Shown one piece after another: positions 46,830 to 57,935 of a DNA stretch of 64,000 nt. The notes beneath the pieces are model-generated. The model saw only the letters and a program-made list of their open reading frames with translations, did no database searches and was not told the origin of the DNA. The position numbers and the translations under genes are program-made. Source of the DNA: Oreohelix idahoensis (Eukaryota; Mollusca; Gastropoda; Stylommatophora; Oreohelicidae); NCBI GenBank assembly GCA_024509875.1, contig JAMPIV010017562.1:62001-126000 (forward strand). Reading direction: 5' to 3'. The stretch's first letter is position 1. The number at the start of each line of letters is the position of its first letter.

Positions 46830-48760
46830 CCCGGGGGTCTGTGATGAGACAAAGATAGATTAGGATTACTTCTCCCTCAAGCATGTCGTAGAAGGCGACT
46901 AATATGAGGTTTGTGCAGCAGGCTGTCAACCTCATCATGTCAATATTAATGTCTACAGACAGCAGTGCTGCTAGAGCATGTCAATGTTTAAAGCCGGCTT
47001 CCTGCAAGTTGTGGTTCCTTGCCCCATAAGGTCAGACAAGGAAAATGTTAATGATTACAGGGTTCGGGTTTCCCTTTTTTATGTGTTTATTATTCTTAAT
47101 CTTTCTTATTATTAGGGGCAAAGTCTTTACAGACAGGGGGTATGATGTGCTGGTGTTGTGGGTAGTGGGTTTCCCCCCTTGCTTCACCCTAGGCCTAGTG
47201 AATTCTTGTTCATGAAAGGAGCGACCATTGCGGTGTTAGTCTCTTGGCCTAGCAAAACCTCTCATACCCCAAGATCGTTGTGCGTGGTGAAGAGCCACAC
47301 CCTCCTCGAGGTAGTCCTGGTAACTGAGGGTGCGAATCCTCAGGCTAAACACAACGGATCTAGAGGAGCAAACCTCGATAATAAAACCGGTGTACGACAC
47401 CGTACACGCCCTCTGTGGGTGGGAAGGAGCCAGATGGATACTGAACAAGTCTTGGGAGTGGGAACGAGCGTGGACTGCTCCCTGAAGATCGGAACCCATT
47501 GTACAGGCACAGAGACTCAGGACTTGACGATCCTATTGCCTTCAACTCTTGGTCACATGCCTAGAGCCTCGGAGAACTCGGCGTAACCAGCAGGCAATTT
47601 GGTGGCGGGGAAAGAGCACTGTGAGCCCTACCTTGGCTACGTATCACAAGGAGACGCAGAAACACCCCCTTTATCTCCCCCAGAGCTGGCACAGTACACT
47701 TCTGGCTTCTACCCGGGGCGGTAGGAAATCCACATCAAACCTGGCAGAGCAAGTCCTCCATCAGATGCGGCCGATGCTGGGCCCACTGGCGCGTGGACAC
47801 GTCCCGATCCCCATCGAGACTTGCTCGGGGAGCCCACCCCGGCTCAAAAAAGCAGAGAAGGCCACTCTCCAAACCTCCGATGTCTTGCGGGCAGTGTTAG
47901 GATGTGCAAGAACATGGACAGGAAGACTCCACAACTTCCCCACTGAAGACACGCCCCACGGCGACCGTTGCCTCAATTGGCTGTGTGTGGTGTACCCGGA
48001 AACGGGGCCTCCCAGTACTGAGGCACAGTTAAGTCCCCGATGTCACTTATCGGTGCAGAGTTGAGAGAGATGGCTGAGCATCACAATCCCCCCTGTGTTG
48101 CAGCATGATGAGAACCCAGCATTGCACACTGAGCTTGGGGGGATCACTTGGGCACCAGACTTAATACTGGCTCTTGACTGGATGGCCGCATGCAGGAGAT
48201 TTCTACAATGGAGGGTTGGCAGGTGGTGGGTTTCTGGAAGTGGCTCTGTGCAGGACGTGAGGATTCCTTGGGAGAGCCCAGAACCAGAGCACAGCATTAT
48301 GCAAGCTCTGCATAGTTGGAGAGCCCCCTGGATGACGGGGAATGCACAGTGTGCTACCCCACCTATCCCCAACTGCTAACTTAGAACCAGAAGTGGGGTC
48401 CTCTGTATGCGTGCCAGGCCAGGATAAAATGCCTGGGAAAGAGACTGGAGCTCAGAACTCCCTAACTCAAAGTTGCAGGATGGCAGAAAAGCCATGGGAA
48501 AGACAGGGCTATTTTGAAGATAACGCAGCCATATTTTCACCATACGAGCTCGGACGCCGCCTCGGTAAACAAGGTCCGCGCAGAGCAGTGACACCCCCAG
48601 GCTGCTTGCGAATAGTCTACTACTGGGAACATAAACAGATTAGGGATGAGCCCACTCTCCCGTTGAACAGGTGCTAAAGTCATAGATATTGGGCCAGAAG
48701 GCGCACCGGAAACCACAGTATCACGCAACTCGCTTTTTTTTTTTTTTCTATGGAGAGTAC
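46830..48760. other. GC-rich block of unknown origin, possibly a LINE 5' region
   Basis: The base composition is clearly more GC-rich than all neighbours, especially 47250-48650. Plus-strand open frames of 94-171 codons overlap in different frames (47158-47586, 47549-48064, 48095-48379, 48342-48677), and minus-strand frames also occur. None shows a domain or a consistent frame, so I do not call a gene. The block ends in a T-run and a (TTA)n tract, as retroelement tails often do on one strand. An origin as a non-coding part of a LINE is a guess. Confidence 0.4.
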
Positions 48761-48765
48761 ACCGT

Positions 48766-48766
48766 C

Positions 48767-48803
<37 letters not shown>
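48766..48803. repeat. (TTA)n microsatellite
   Basis: Twelve or so TTA units following a T-run at 48734-48747. Confidence 0.95.
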
Positions 48804-49094
48804 GAGGCTAGTTGAAACGTACTCTGAAGACAAATATGCAAAGTTTTGTGGGAATGAACTTCGTCGCATCTTGTACATCGAGAATAAAGAAGTGACTTCA
48901 CATCCCCCTGCCTACCCAGTCAGACACCAACAACAATTTACACGTCTGTTGTCAGTGGTTTAAGTGCAACATTCTCTAATGATGATACTTTGCTCAAGAT
49001 CTTCCTTAAAAACTTTGCTATAGAGCTTTGGCAGGGGTACAGAATTAGTTGAGGTCGTCATTAATGCAGGATCATCTAGATATTCATTCATAAC
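48804..49094. other. Unassigned sequence
   Basis: Non-coding; nothing recognised. Confidence 0.3.
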
Positions 49095-49200
49095 CCTCCA
49101 CTCCCAAAGGAGCATAGGCCTTCAACAAACACATGCCAAGTCCTCCTGTCACGTGCCATCATCTCAAGTTCTGTCCACGTTCCCCTTATCATCTACGCTG
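49095..49200 (-). pseudogene. LINE C-terminal remnant
   Basis: The minus strand reads TWTELEMMARDRRTWHVFVE followed by GLCSFGSG. This is the final part of an RT polyprotein of the same broad type as 33250-33430 and 61920-62120. Confidence 0.6.
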
Positions 49201-49821
49201 CGCTTTAATTTAGTACTGACAAAATAATAAACTGAAAGGGGAATACGGTATGATAACGAAACAATTTTAATAAAAAAGTTTTTATATAACGCCTGTAAAA
49301 GCCACTTAGCATTAATTTGCTTTTTTACACACACAAACACACATGCTCGCGCGCGCACACACACATATAAATATATATACTGGTGAACAAGCGTCACGTT
49401 TTCTTTCTCTTATACGAAAAGACCCCATAAATTGGTCAGGGAATGGGCGACTCAGTGGTGGCGTACAAAAGGGGATTGTGAGGGGGATGGTTTGTCCCTG
49501 GTGACAACCAGGTTGGTCGTAGGGGGGTGGGGGTGCCATCGGACACTATCATGACAGTACTGTACTATTTACAAATCTAACTGCAAGCATGACATTTTAA
49601 TGTTGGTTTATTTATAAGGGGGGAGAGGATGCCAAAGGAAGGATACCTCCGGGTGCCAAATCTCCTGGACCCCAATGCTGTATACCCGCCAATGATTGGA
49701 TTTGGTCCCGGTCTGTGCGAATTGTTTTTGTTGTGTAAGTATTACAAGGTAGTTGTTGTTCTATAATGACCACGGTACAAGAAATAATGGGATGCTCAAA
49801 AACACGAGAAAAGAGCTGGTA
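49201..49821. other. Unassigned sequence with short CA/CG/TA dinucleotide tract
   Basis: 49326-49378 is a mixed dinucleotide tract (ACACACACAAACACACATGC, then CGCGCG, ACACAC and ATATAT). No gene seen. Confidence 0.6.
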
Positions 49822-50007
49822 ATAGACATTAGTATTCAATAACATAGACATTAGTATTCAATAATATAGACATTAGTATTCAATAACATAGACATTAGTT
49901 TTCAATAACATAGACATTAGTATTCAATAACATAGACATAAGTATTCAATAACAAAGACATTAGTATTCAGTAACATAGACATACGTATTCAATAACATA
50001 GACATAA
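49822..50007. repeat. 22-bp minisatellite, about 8.5 copies
   Basis: Tandem GACATTAGTATTCAATAACA plus TA. Single-base variants (TTAGTTTTC, ATAAGTATTC, ATACGTATTC) accumulate to the right. Confidence 0.95.
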
Positions 50008-51257
50008 TTTGCTTGGATTGTAGAAGGGACAGTTCCTGGTCCATGGCGTTGCTAGCTATCATTTCCAGGTCTAGCCCTTGTCAGGTCTACGGCATTCTAG
50101 TTGACAGACATTAGTAGTATGTTTCAGGGTGTGGTGTTTATCAACGCTGGGCAAGAATTCGGCCACAGAGTCTTTTTTTTTTACTTGACTAACAGTTGCG
50201 TTCTTGCAAAACCGAAGGACTTCTCCCTATGATAGAAAAGACCGCGTGTCTCGCTACAAGAAGGCAAACACCAGGTTAAAAATAAATAAAAATAACATAT
50301 GACAAATGTTCCCTCTAATTTGTAATGGCATGTTGCGCAAAATTTTCAAGTAGTGCAATTTTTTCACTATTTACAAAAACGTTTGAGCACTAAATTGACC
50401 GCATGTATTTGTCAATGAAGGACCGTGTTTGTTTTATTATTTATTATGATACTAGCAATAACCCGTCAAACTTGACGGGTTTTTAATTATAGTGTGCTGG
50501 TTCCGTTCCCAGATGAGCAGATAGAAGTACATTCTTAAAGTGTTTTTGATTTCTTTCCATTATACAGTGTAATCAAACTGTTCATGAACACCGTCATTTT
50601 ATTTTGATATTGGTTTGAATTAAATTTTTTGTGCGCATTTAAATTTATCATGTGCGCTGATTTCATAATCTGAGTGCAGTATCGCCCTTAGTTAATGCGG
50701 GGCCTGATTTGGACCATTCTGGTGGGACCCGTTAGACTTAGATTATAATTTTGTTGGAACAAGTTTTATGTAAACATATATCTAATAAAATACAGATATT
50801 GTTTTATTTTTAATACAATTTAATTTCATATATTTCTGATATCTACTTTGAAATAATCTTCGTTCCTTAATATTTTTTTTTTTTTTAAAGCTGGTGGTGG
50901 GAGCCAGAGTGCGGGGTCAAATAGGTTAAATCGGCAGGCCCTGCCTCTGCTCGCGCACACAGCCTAGAGATGACCCGAGACACAAGGACTTGGCTTGAAC
51001 AAACAAACGCTTTATACTCCACCTGGGGCTGATAGTTACAGAAAACGTAGAATAAAATAAAGAAAGAAGATTAAAATATAGGCCTCATACAGAAAATTTA
51101 ACACAGGTGTACACGAAAGCATGCGTACATCAAACTATAATTGACAAGCTGAGACCTAGTCTAGAGAAATCTCTAACGCTACCATTCCCATGCAGCGATG
51201 TCTGTATTGAGAACTACCTTATCCAGCTAGAATTAAACGCCTACTCGGGGAGAACGT
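50008..51257. other. Unassigned AT-rich sequence
   Basis: No coding or tandem structure. It holds a perfect short hairpin-like repeat AACCCGTCAAACTTGACGGGTT near 50460-50481, probably chance or a small palindromic remnant. Confidence 0.35.
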
Positions 51258-51490
51258 CCAAACTGGCAGAGTGGCTAGAGCGCTAGTCTCTCGCGGCTAA
51301 GGTGCCGGGTTCGTTTCACGGTATCATCACGCTCCTGTCTACCCAGCTGTAAATGGGTACCTGACTTTGCTCTTGAGTTAAGGGAAGGAAAAAGCAACGA
51401 GGAAGGAAACTGGTCACCCCACCTCTCGTTGCTGGACCTAGCATAATGAAGTCTCTAACACTTCACTCCCCTACGGAAGTATCTGCTAAG
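51258..51490 (+). mobile_element. tRNA-derived SINE
   Basis: A tRNA-like head with an A box TGGCAGAGTGG (51264-51274) and a B box GGTTCGTTTC (51308-51317). Then a body with CTACCCAGCTGTAAATGGG, CTCTTGAGTTAAGGG, TTGCTGGACCTAGC and GTCTCTAACACTTCAC, shared with 34595-34825. RNA polymerase III promoter boxes plus dispersed copies identify a SINE. The head is too diverged and lacks a paired acceptor stem with this body, so it is not a tRNA gene. Confidence 0.8.
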
Positions 51491-52109
51491 GGACAACATT
51501 TTACCTGGGACACGAATATATTTCCATAAACAGAGACAGACACCCCGCAACTGCTTGGATAAAAAGACACCTGTTTTCATAACTTGCTTACCTGTTTCTA
51601 TATATACCTGGTCTCTCCTGAAGGACAGACATTTACTTTTTGTCCTACCATCCAAAATTTCAATCGTAAAATCTACCCTAATTATAACCAACTGGTTGAA
51701 CAGGGTATCATAAGGGCGATATTCAAACATAAGTAAAGTTAAAAAAAAAGAACAGACATATTAATAATAGAAGGTGATTTCACTGTTGAAATAATTTTTA
51801 AAAGCCCCGCCTAAATTTCTTCAGACAACTTCAAAACTTCTGTAAATCTTCAGTCGTATGCCTGTTTGACTTTCAATTTGAATAAATATAAAACTTGCAA
51901 CATTCTCAGTCAAAGACATGCGTATAGCGTTGTGCATGTATGTATTAATTGCTCCTTCAGTCATAACTGACTATTGGAATGCGCCCCTGAGGTGACAGCT
52001 CTCAGCTACTTATTTTCCTGGTGTTCCTTTCGACGTTTTCTCCTCTCTTTTTTTTTTAAAATAAAATTTTTCCTCTTTTTGGCGGGGCGCGATCTGTTCA
52101 ACCTAGTCG
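51491..52109. other. Unassigned sequence
   Basis: No gene recognised. Confidence 0.3.
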
Positions 52110-53165
52110 GTTATATTAGGGCGCATGTCCAAATATAAAAGACCAGTAGGTCTGATGGTTTATTATTAATTCTCCTCTTTTCTGTTTGCCGTAACAGCTT
52201 TTCGCCCAATCTGAGGTGGTGCCGTAGAGAGCATCGCCACTTGGTGCAATCTGCAGCTTCATCCTCCCAGGCTGCTGGATTTATGTACAGCGCCCTCATG
52301 TCTCTCTTGTACACATCTTTGAACCTCAGCTGCGGTGGCCCAACTGTTCTTTAGCCATCTGCCAGTTGTCTGTAGAAGATATATTTTTTTTTTGGGTTTT
52401 ATCTTCTTGTGGCGAGGCGCGTTCCTTTCAATCTAATTGGTGTTAACTGAAGCGATGTGTTGATAAACTCTAAGCCTTGAAAAGGACTACTAGCTTCTAT
52501 CAGCTAGCATGAAGAAGTCATGAAAAGGATTGCTAGCCCGGTCAGCTAATGATATTAAGTCCTGAATAGGTCTAACATTATCCACCTGCTAGCATAAAGC
52601 CCTGAAAAGGACTTGCCCTAAAAAAGGACTCACCAGCTACGCCAACGCCACCTTAGTGTCCAGAGAAACACCTGTTGTATGTGAACTCTCGAGCAATCCA
52701 ACCAGATTGCTAGCCCGGTCAGCGTCGATAGATACTAAGCCCTGAAAAAGACGAACATTATCCATCTGCTAGCATGAAGCCCTGAGAAGGACTTGTCTTG
52801 AAAAGGACTCGCCAGCTACACCAACGCTGACCTGTAAACGTTGAAGATATCTTTCGGGATGCAACCCTCTTATATGCTGCGGACATGGTCAAGCCAGTGT
52901 AGTCTGTGCTGTCAAAGCAGTGTATACATGCTTTCAAGGCTAGTATAGAACAACACCGCGATATTTGTCACTTTCTCCTTCCACGAAACACCGAGGATGT
53001 ACCGTAGACACCGTAGAAGAAAGGTGTTGAGCCTTCTTTCTTGCTTAGCGCAGATTGTCCATGAATCGCTGCCACATTGAAGTGAGCTGGTGACGTAGGC
53101 GTTATATACATCACCTTTGACGTAAGGGCTTCACTACTTATGAGAATGTGGATCACAGCTAACCT
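52110..53165 (-). pseudogene. Decayed LINE RT C-terminal region with internal duplication
   Basis: On the minus strand, from high to low coordinate: GDVYNAYVTSSLQCGSDSWT, ERRLNTFLLRCLRYILGVSW, then HWLDHVRS, then a 52330-52850 insertion, then VYKRDMRALYINPAAWEDEA and RCSLRHHL. These are the post-catalytic RT blocks (VLS.LLYGSESW, RRLN.FHLRCLR.ILGI.W, GHV.RM, KD.L). The insertion holds two diverged copies of a 177-bp unit (landmark GATTGCTAGCCCGGTCAGC at about 52529 and 52705). Stops and frameshifts are present throughout. Confidence 0.75.
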
Positions 53166-53573
53166 TGGAGTGAGTGTTCGGTCAGCTGTGACCGCAAGGA
53201 TTATTTTTGGTTGGATAAGTTATTCAAGACAGCAAAAACCGTCAGAAATGGATAGACCTTATCTCAAGGCAACACGGCGCTCAATGAACGAATAAGTGAT
53301 TTTTATAAATACCTTACTGGGACGTATACAAATAACAACACGCTAGTCAAAATTAGTTAGGTCAGGTGTATCTGCGTGAGATTACAAACTTCTTATGTTT
53401 ACCTGTGTTGGGGATTAGGCGCTGTGACCAAAAATAGCCATGTCGTATTCTAAAAATAATTAGCAATGAATGATAAGCCAGGTCACAATTTTGGACAAGT
53501 TATTTGTCGGCACATGATTAATCCTTGTTTTTAATCCACGCGGTAAATCCACCGTGTGTTAACGGGGCTCGAC
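53166..53573. other. Unassigned sequence
   Basis: Nothing recognised; flank of the family-C LTR. Confidence 0.3.
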
Positions 53574-54300
53574 TGTCACAAAATAATTGGGTCAATCTCT
53601 TTTCCTCTCCGGCCGTATTTAGTTACATTTTTTGAGTGGACTAAATTACGTGCTGCTCTGTGGTCGGCACATTTTCTTTCCCTGCTATCAAGCAGACATT
53701 TAGTACTTTAAAATCACCTTACACTTCTCAGTGATGTCATCATTTCTGTTTGTTTACCCGTTCATCCCTGCTGGAAAAGGAGACGGATGCGTTAATATTA
53801 ACCGACAATCATGTTGGAAAATTTCGGGTGTGCCCGGCATCACGCTACGGAGTAGCATTAAAATCGCCCAGTGAGTTTGTTTAATCGCTGATAAAGCTGA
53901 TGTGCCTTCTTCGACCAGATGGGTAAACGAACAACTTTGTTTGCGCAAGCGAAGGGTAGTTATATTACTCGCCTGCGCGACACATTTATGGACAGACAAG
54001 AATGACTTCGTTTCCGGTTCACCTTGTTACACAAGACGTTACTTTTAATGAAAGTAAGATGTTGTATTTGAGAAAACATTGCCGAGAAAGAATCTGATGT
54101 TTTCATTCCATATTTGGGAGACATGATCTTTGCAGTGACGCGCATAAATTTCCACGTAGAAATAATATGAATTATCCCACAAAACACGCAAGTTTTGAAA
54201 CGATAGGCAGACATTCTGAATGAAGGCACAACACCCTTCCGATTGGAACCCTGCTTAACATCGTAACAAACAAATGTGGGGAAAGACTGGTGTCGCATGA
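53574..54300 (+). mobile_element. Family-C LTR copy, 5' part
   Basis: It starts TGTCACAAAATAATTGGG, equivalent to 3058 onward, and follows the solo LTR with heavy divergence (for example GTTTACC...TCCCTGCTGG and the ATCGCCCAGTGAGTTTGTTT block matching 3157 and 3270). Similarity fades near 54300, where an insertion begins. The LTR resumes at about 56575. Confidence 0.75.
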
Positions 54301-56574
54301 AAATATAATTAATAGTAGGTAAAGCTTGACAGCTGTATAGGCGTGATGGACAATAGTGCACACGGACGTGTGATAGTGGTGCGCAAGAGAGATAGGCAGA
54401 AGGCACAGGCTGAGTCAGTGAGTTCTTCACAAAGAAAACCACACACACAGCTCTTCTTGTTTTCTCTGGCGACAATATTACTCTTTTGCACACACTGTGT
54501 CACTCACAAATAGTAGGGTAAAGAAGTAAAGTTAGATTGAGGATTTGGTAGTCTGAACTGAATGAACAATCCTATCGAGGTTAACTCAATTTATTTCAAT
54601 TTAGAAATGTAAATAAATCAATAAGGATTTTACAGCACATAATAATAAAGATTATCACGAGAAAACCAACTCACAACAATTTGATGATTTTTTAAAGAAG
54701 AAAAAAATTATTACACAAATAGTGAAAACAAGGATTATGAATGAATTGTGTTAGTAAAGTTCCCGGCAGGCCTGATAGGCTTTTGCTGGAAAATATGTGA
54801 AATACTGTTTGTGTGTAAATGAATGTTTGTTCCTTTGTTCCTTTGGTGTGAATGTTGGAAACAACTTATATCCTGGGGGTCTCTTGGAAAAATATATCGT
54901 AATCCAATGCTTGAAATTAACTTCACTGTTCGAATAAGGTATCCACAAAGGGGCACAGAATCTGAACACGATTTTATAAATCCAAGATTGGGGTAACGAC
55001 TTCACTGTTCGAATAAGGTATCCACAAAGGGCACAGAATCTGAACACGATTTTTATAAATCCAAGGAAGGTGTAATCTGATTACGGAAACAATGATAGAT
55101 TGTTTGGTCTGTTTTTGTTCCACAAAGACGCCACTAGGCGTGGTGGAAACAGCGATAGATGCTTTGCTGGTTGATGGCTAAGGATGGAAGAAGAAGAAGA
55201 AGGAAGGTGTAACGTATCCACAGTTGATGCGATATCCACAGATAACGAATTTGCTTCCAAAGGTGGGATGGAGGGTTAAAATGGGTGGAGTATGGTAGGG
55301 TGATGGTTGTTAAGGGTAATATCTGGTGTTGAGAATCGTTGCAATAATTGCAGTAATTGAAGTAATTGAAATGATTGAAATGATTGAAATAATTGAAGGG
55401 AATTATTGTGACTGGTGGACGAGGACTATATTGCCACTGGCCAAAGGTAACCTCTTTTCAGCAATACGAGACAAGACTTTGCACTGCATAAATCTGTTAG
55501 ACAAAACAAAAATACATGTGTAACTACTCTTCTGCTGCAACATGCAGATTACAACAGAAACAATTTAAGCAGTGTCCAGCGTCGGCATGTTGATATCCAT
55601 GCATGCGTCTCGTTCCTAAAATAGGTCAGTCCATTCTTAAACATTCCTGTCTGCTGTGAATGAATTAGCTGGCCAGTCCAGGTACATAAACAATAACAAG
55701 ACTTGCTTCCTCCCCTGTCAGACAAAGTTACATGAGGGTCCGCTAGAGAATCCTCCTGTGCTTTCCACCGTTCATTCTTTCCCGCGTTCATAATAATATG
55801 CTCATACATTAATGTTACAAACATTGAAAAGTAAAATGGTCATTGAAATTATGAATGATACAAACATTGTAACATAACATCGCTTTAAAATACAAGCAGT
55901 GAAAATAAATGAATTTTCGTAAGCATTTATGATACAGACATGATAAAGGAAACCCGTTTATATAATACACTTAGACTTTCACCATGATAGTAATATATTT
56001 CATTAGACTTTCACCATGATAATAATATATTTCATATCTATATATTTGAGCTAATTTCCTATATACTGGAAAACGAATACATACCCGCTCCGGAATTTTA
56101 GTCTGTTAAGTTCAACTAGAGGGCACTTGGTTTGTTTAACTCAAGTCTCCCTATGCATAATTTTACTTTACAAGACTAAGAAATGCGTCTTACTCTTCCC
56201 GTATGCTTATCACTAAGTGAAGTCTAAACACTAGTTTCTTAAAGAAAGAAAGAAAGAAAGAATTTTTTTCGATTTACCCGCTACATTTTAAACGTTCCCA
56301 CGATAGCCAAAATAGTTTGCATATAGAATGTCACTTGTACGTGCTGTGGTTTCCGAGCTCAGAAGTTTTAACAATGAGGAAGAACACAGGCCATACATTT
56401 CTAGACAGACGAGTCTGGAAAATCCTAACAGACCTGAACGCTGGTTGACCGTATCTTCACCTGAGTTAAGTGCGTGAGAAACATTTTTTTCGGAAACTTA
56501 GGATAGACAGAAAATAAAGCAATATACAGGAAGGACAGAAAATTTCAAATAGGCAAATTATCTTCACTCTGCGA
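54301..56574. other. About 2.3-kb insertion of unknown origin within the family-C LTR
   Basis: This is absent from the solo LTR at 3058-5398. It has no coding domain. It contains a 77-bp direct tandem duplication (landmark CACTGTTCGAATAAGGTATC at about 54925 and 55002), short ATTGAA/ATTGAAATG repeats at 55355-55400, a 31-bp duplication around 55976-56036 (ACTTTCACCATGATA) and a GAAA tract near 56243. I could not fix its ends or a target-site duplication. Confidence 0.5.
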
Positions 56575-57935
56575 CAACTGGCAATATAAACTGAAAGCAC
56601 TGTGAAAATTCACTCACACCAAGAAGACAACCAGACCTTACCAGAGTTAAGAATAGTACCAGACCGGATTTTGTTGGATCATATTGAGGACTTAGAGCCC
56701 AAGAAAACGCTACCATTTAAACACGGAAAACCGGAATCTGAGGAAACTATAACACAAGTCAAAGTGGGAACTTATTGCTAAAGTAATAACACCTCAGACC
56801 AAGTGTAAGAGGCCTCTCTGAGCCAGCAGTCTGTGAGCCTAAAGATTGGCGCAAGTTGTACATTTTGAATTCTAATTTTTTTCATTATTAACATGTGAAC
56901 TAATACGTATATATTTACATGTGAATATTAATATGTGAAAATTGCTAGTGGATGTCAAAGTCATTTGAGATTGGCAATCTCAGCATATAGAATGATGATT
57001 TTATGAACCACCACTGCCAGGGCTGGTGACTGCTTTATTGCGAGTTTCTTATAAAGAACCAAAAGCAGAGGTAGTCCCAAGTTCCGTATGGAGCAGGGAG
57101 GGAATGATGAAAGAAATGATGTACATACTTGTTATATTATAAACCTTTTCAACCAGTGTAAATGTAAAACATATTCACTCTAAATGTAATGAAAGTTTCA
57201 ACCTTTTCAACCAGCATAAATGTAAAACATTTTCACTCTAAATGTAATGAAAGTTTCAACCTTTTCAACCGATGTAAATGTAAATATATTCAAACTATAT
57301 TGTTAACATTTTTCAGATAAAGTTAAATATAAAATTATTCATTTTAAATGTAAAGATAGTTTTTCGCCCACTGGGATTAACATTAATTCTCAGCGAGGGC
57401 AAAAGTTCTGAGATAGATGGGATGTCGGAATGAAAAGAGGTTGGCACATAAGTATGTGAAATGAATACTCAGAGGGTATTTGTTTCTCTTCTTTTGCTAT
57501 GCTAGTTGGTGGTACCAGTTGAGGTAACTATCTCTGAAACAAGTGAGGGTATAAGTGGCCTGAAGTCGACGATAAACATCATCATCAGACGGGTCTTAGA
57601 GACGCGGGATCAGCTTTGCACTTACTCCCTGATTCTACTTGGAACGTGCTGCAACTCTTAAATCTTGACCAGGGACGCAAGCGATCCAGGCATCTATCTG
57701 CAAAGACCCAAACATCAGCGGGAGCAGAAACAACTATTGGCAGCTAAGTAAAACTTAAAAGCTGCCAAGTGAACTGTCCATTTTCAAATACCATAACATC
57801 ACACTGTGATGAATAATTTTTTTCTAAACAATTATTCATTTTTATAGCTGTTAAACATAATTGATTATTAAATTTGTTACTTGTATAAAGACAAATCTAA
57901 AGTTGATTTAATCATTTTGAATGTACTACATCCGC
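56575..57935 (+). mobile_element. Family-C LTR copy, central part
   Basis: It matches 3745-5021 of the solo LTR in order (CACTGTGAAAATTC; CCAGAGTTAAGAATA; AAGTGGGAACTTATTG; GTCTTAGAGACGCGG; AACATCAGC; TGATTTAATCATTTTGA). It contains a local duplication of an AACCTTTTCAACC block at about 57140-57285. It stops at ACATCCGC, where a family-E LTR is inserted. Confidence 0.85.

Noticed and set aside
47158..48677. Chain of plus-strand ORFs as a possible gene
   Set aside because: Frames are inconsistent, no domain is visible, and high GC alone lengthens chance ORFs.
51258..51330. A tRNA gene
   Set aside because: A and B boxes are present but no clean cloverleaf is evident and the sequence continues into a dispersed SINE body.
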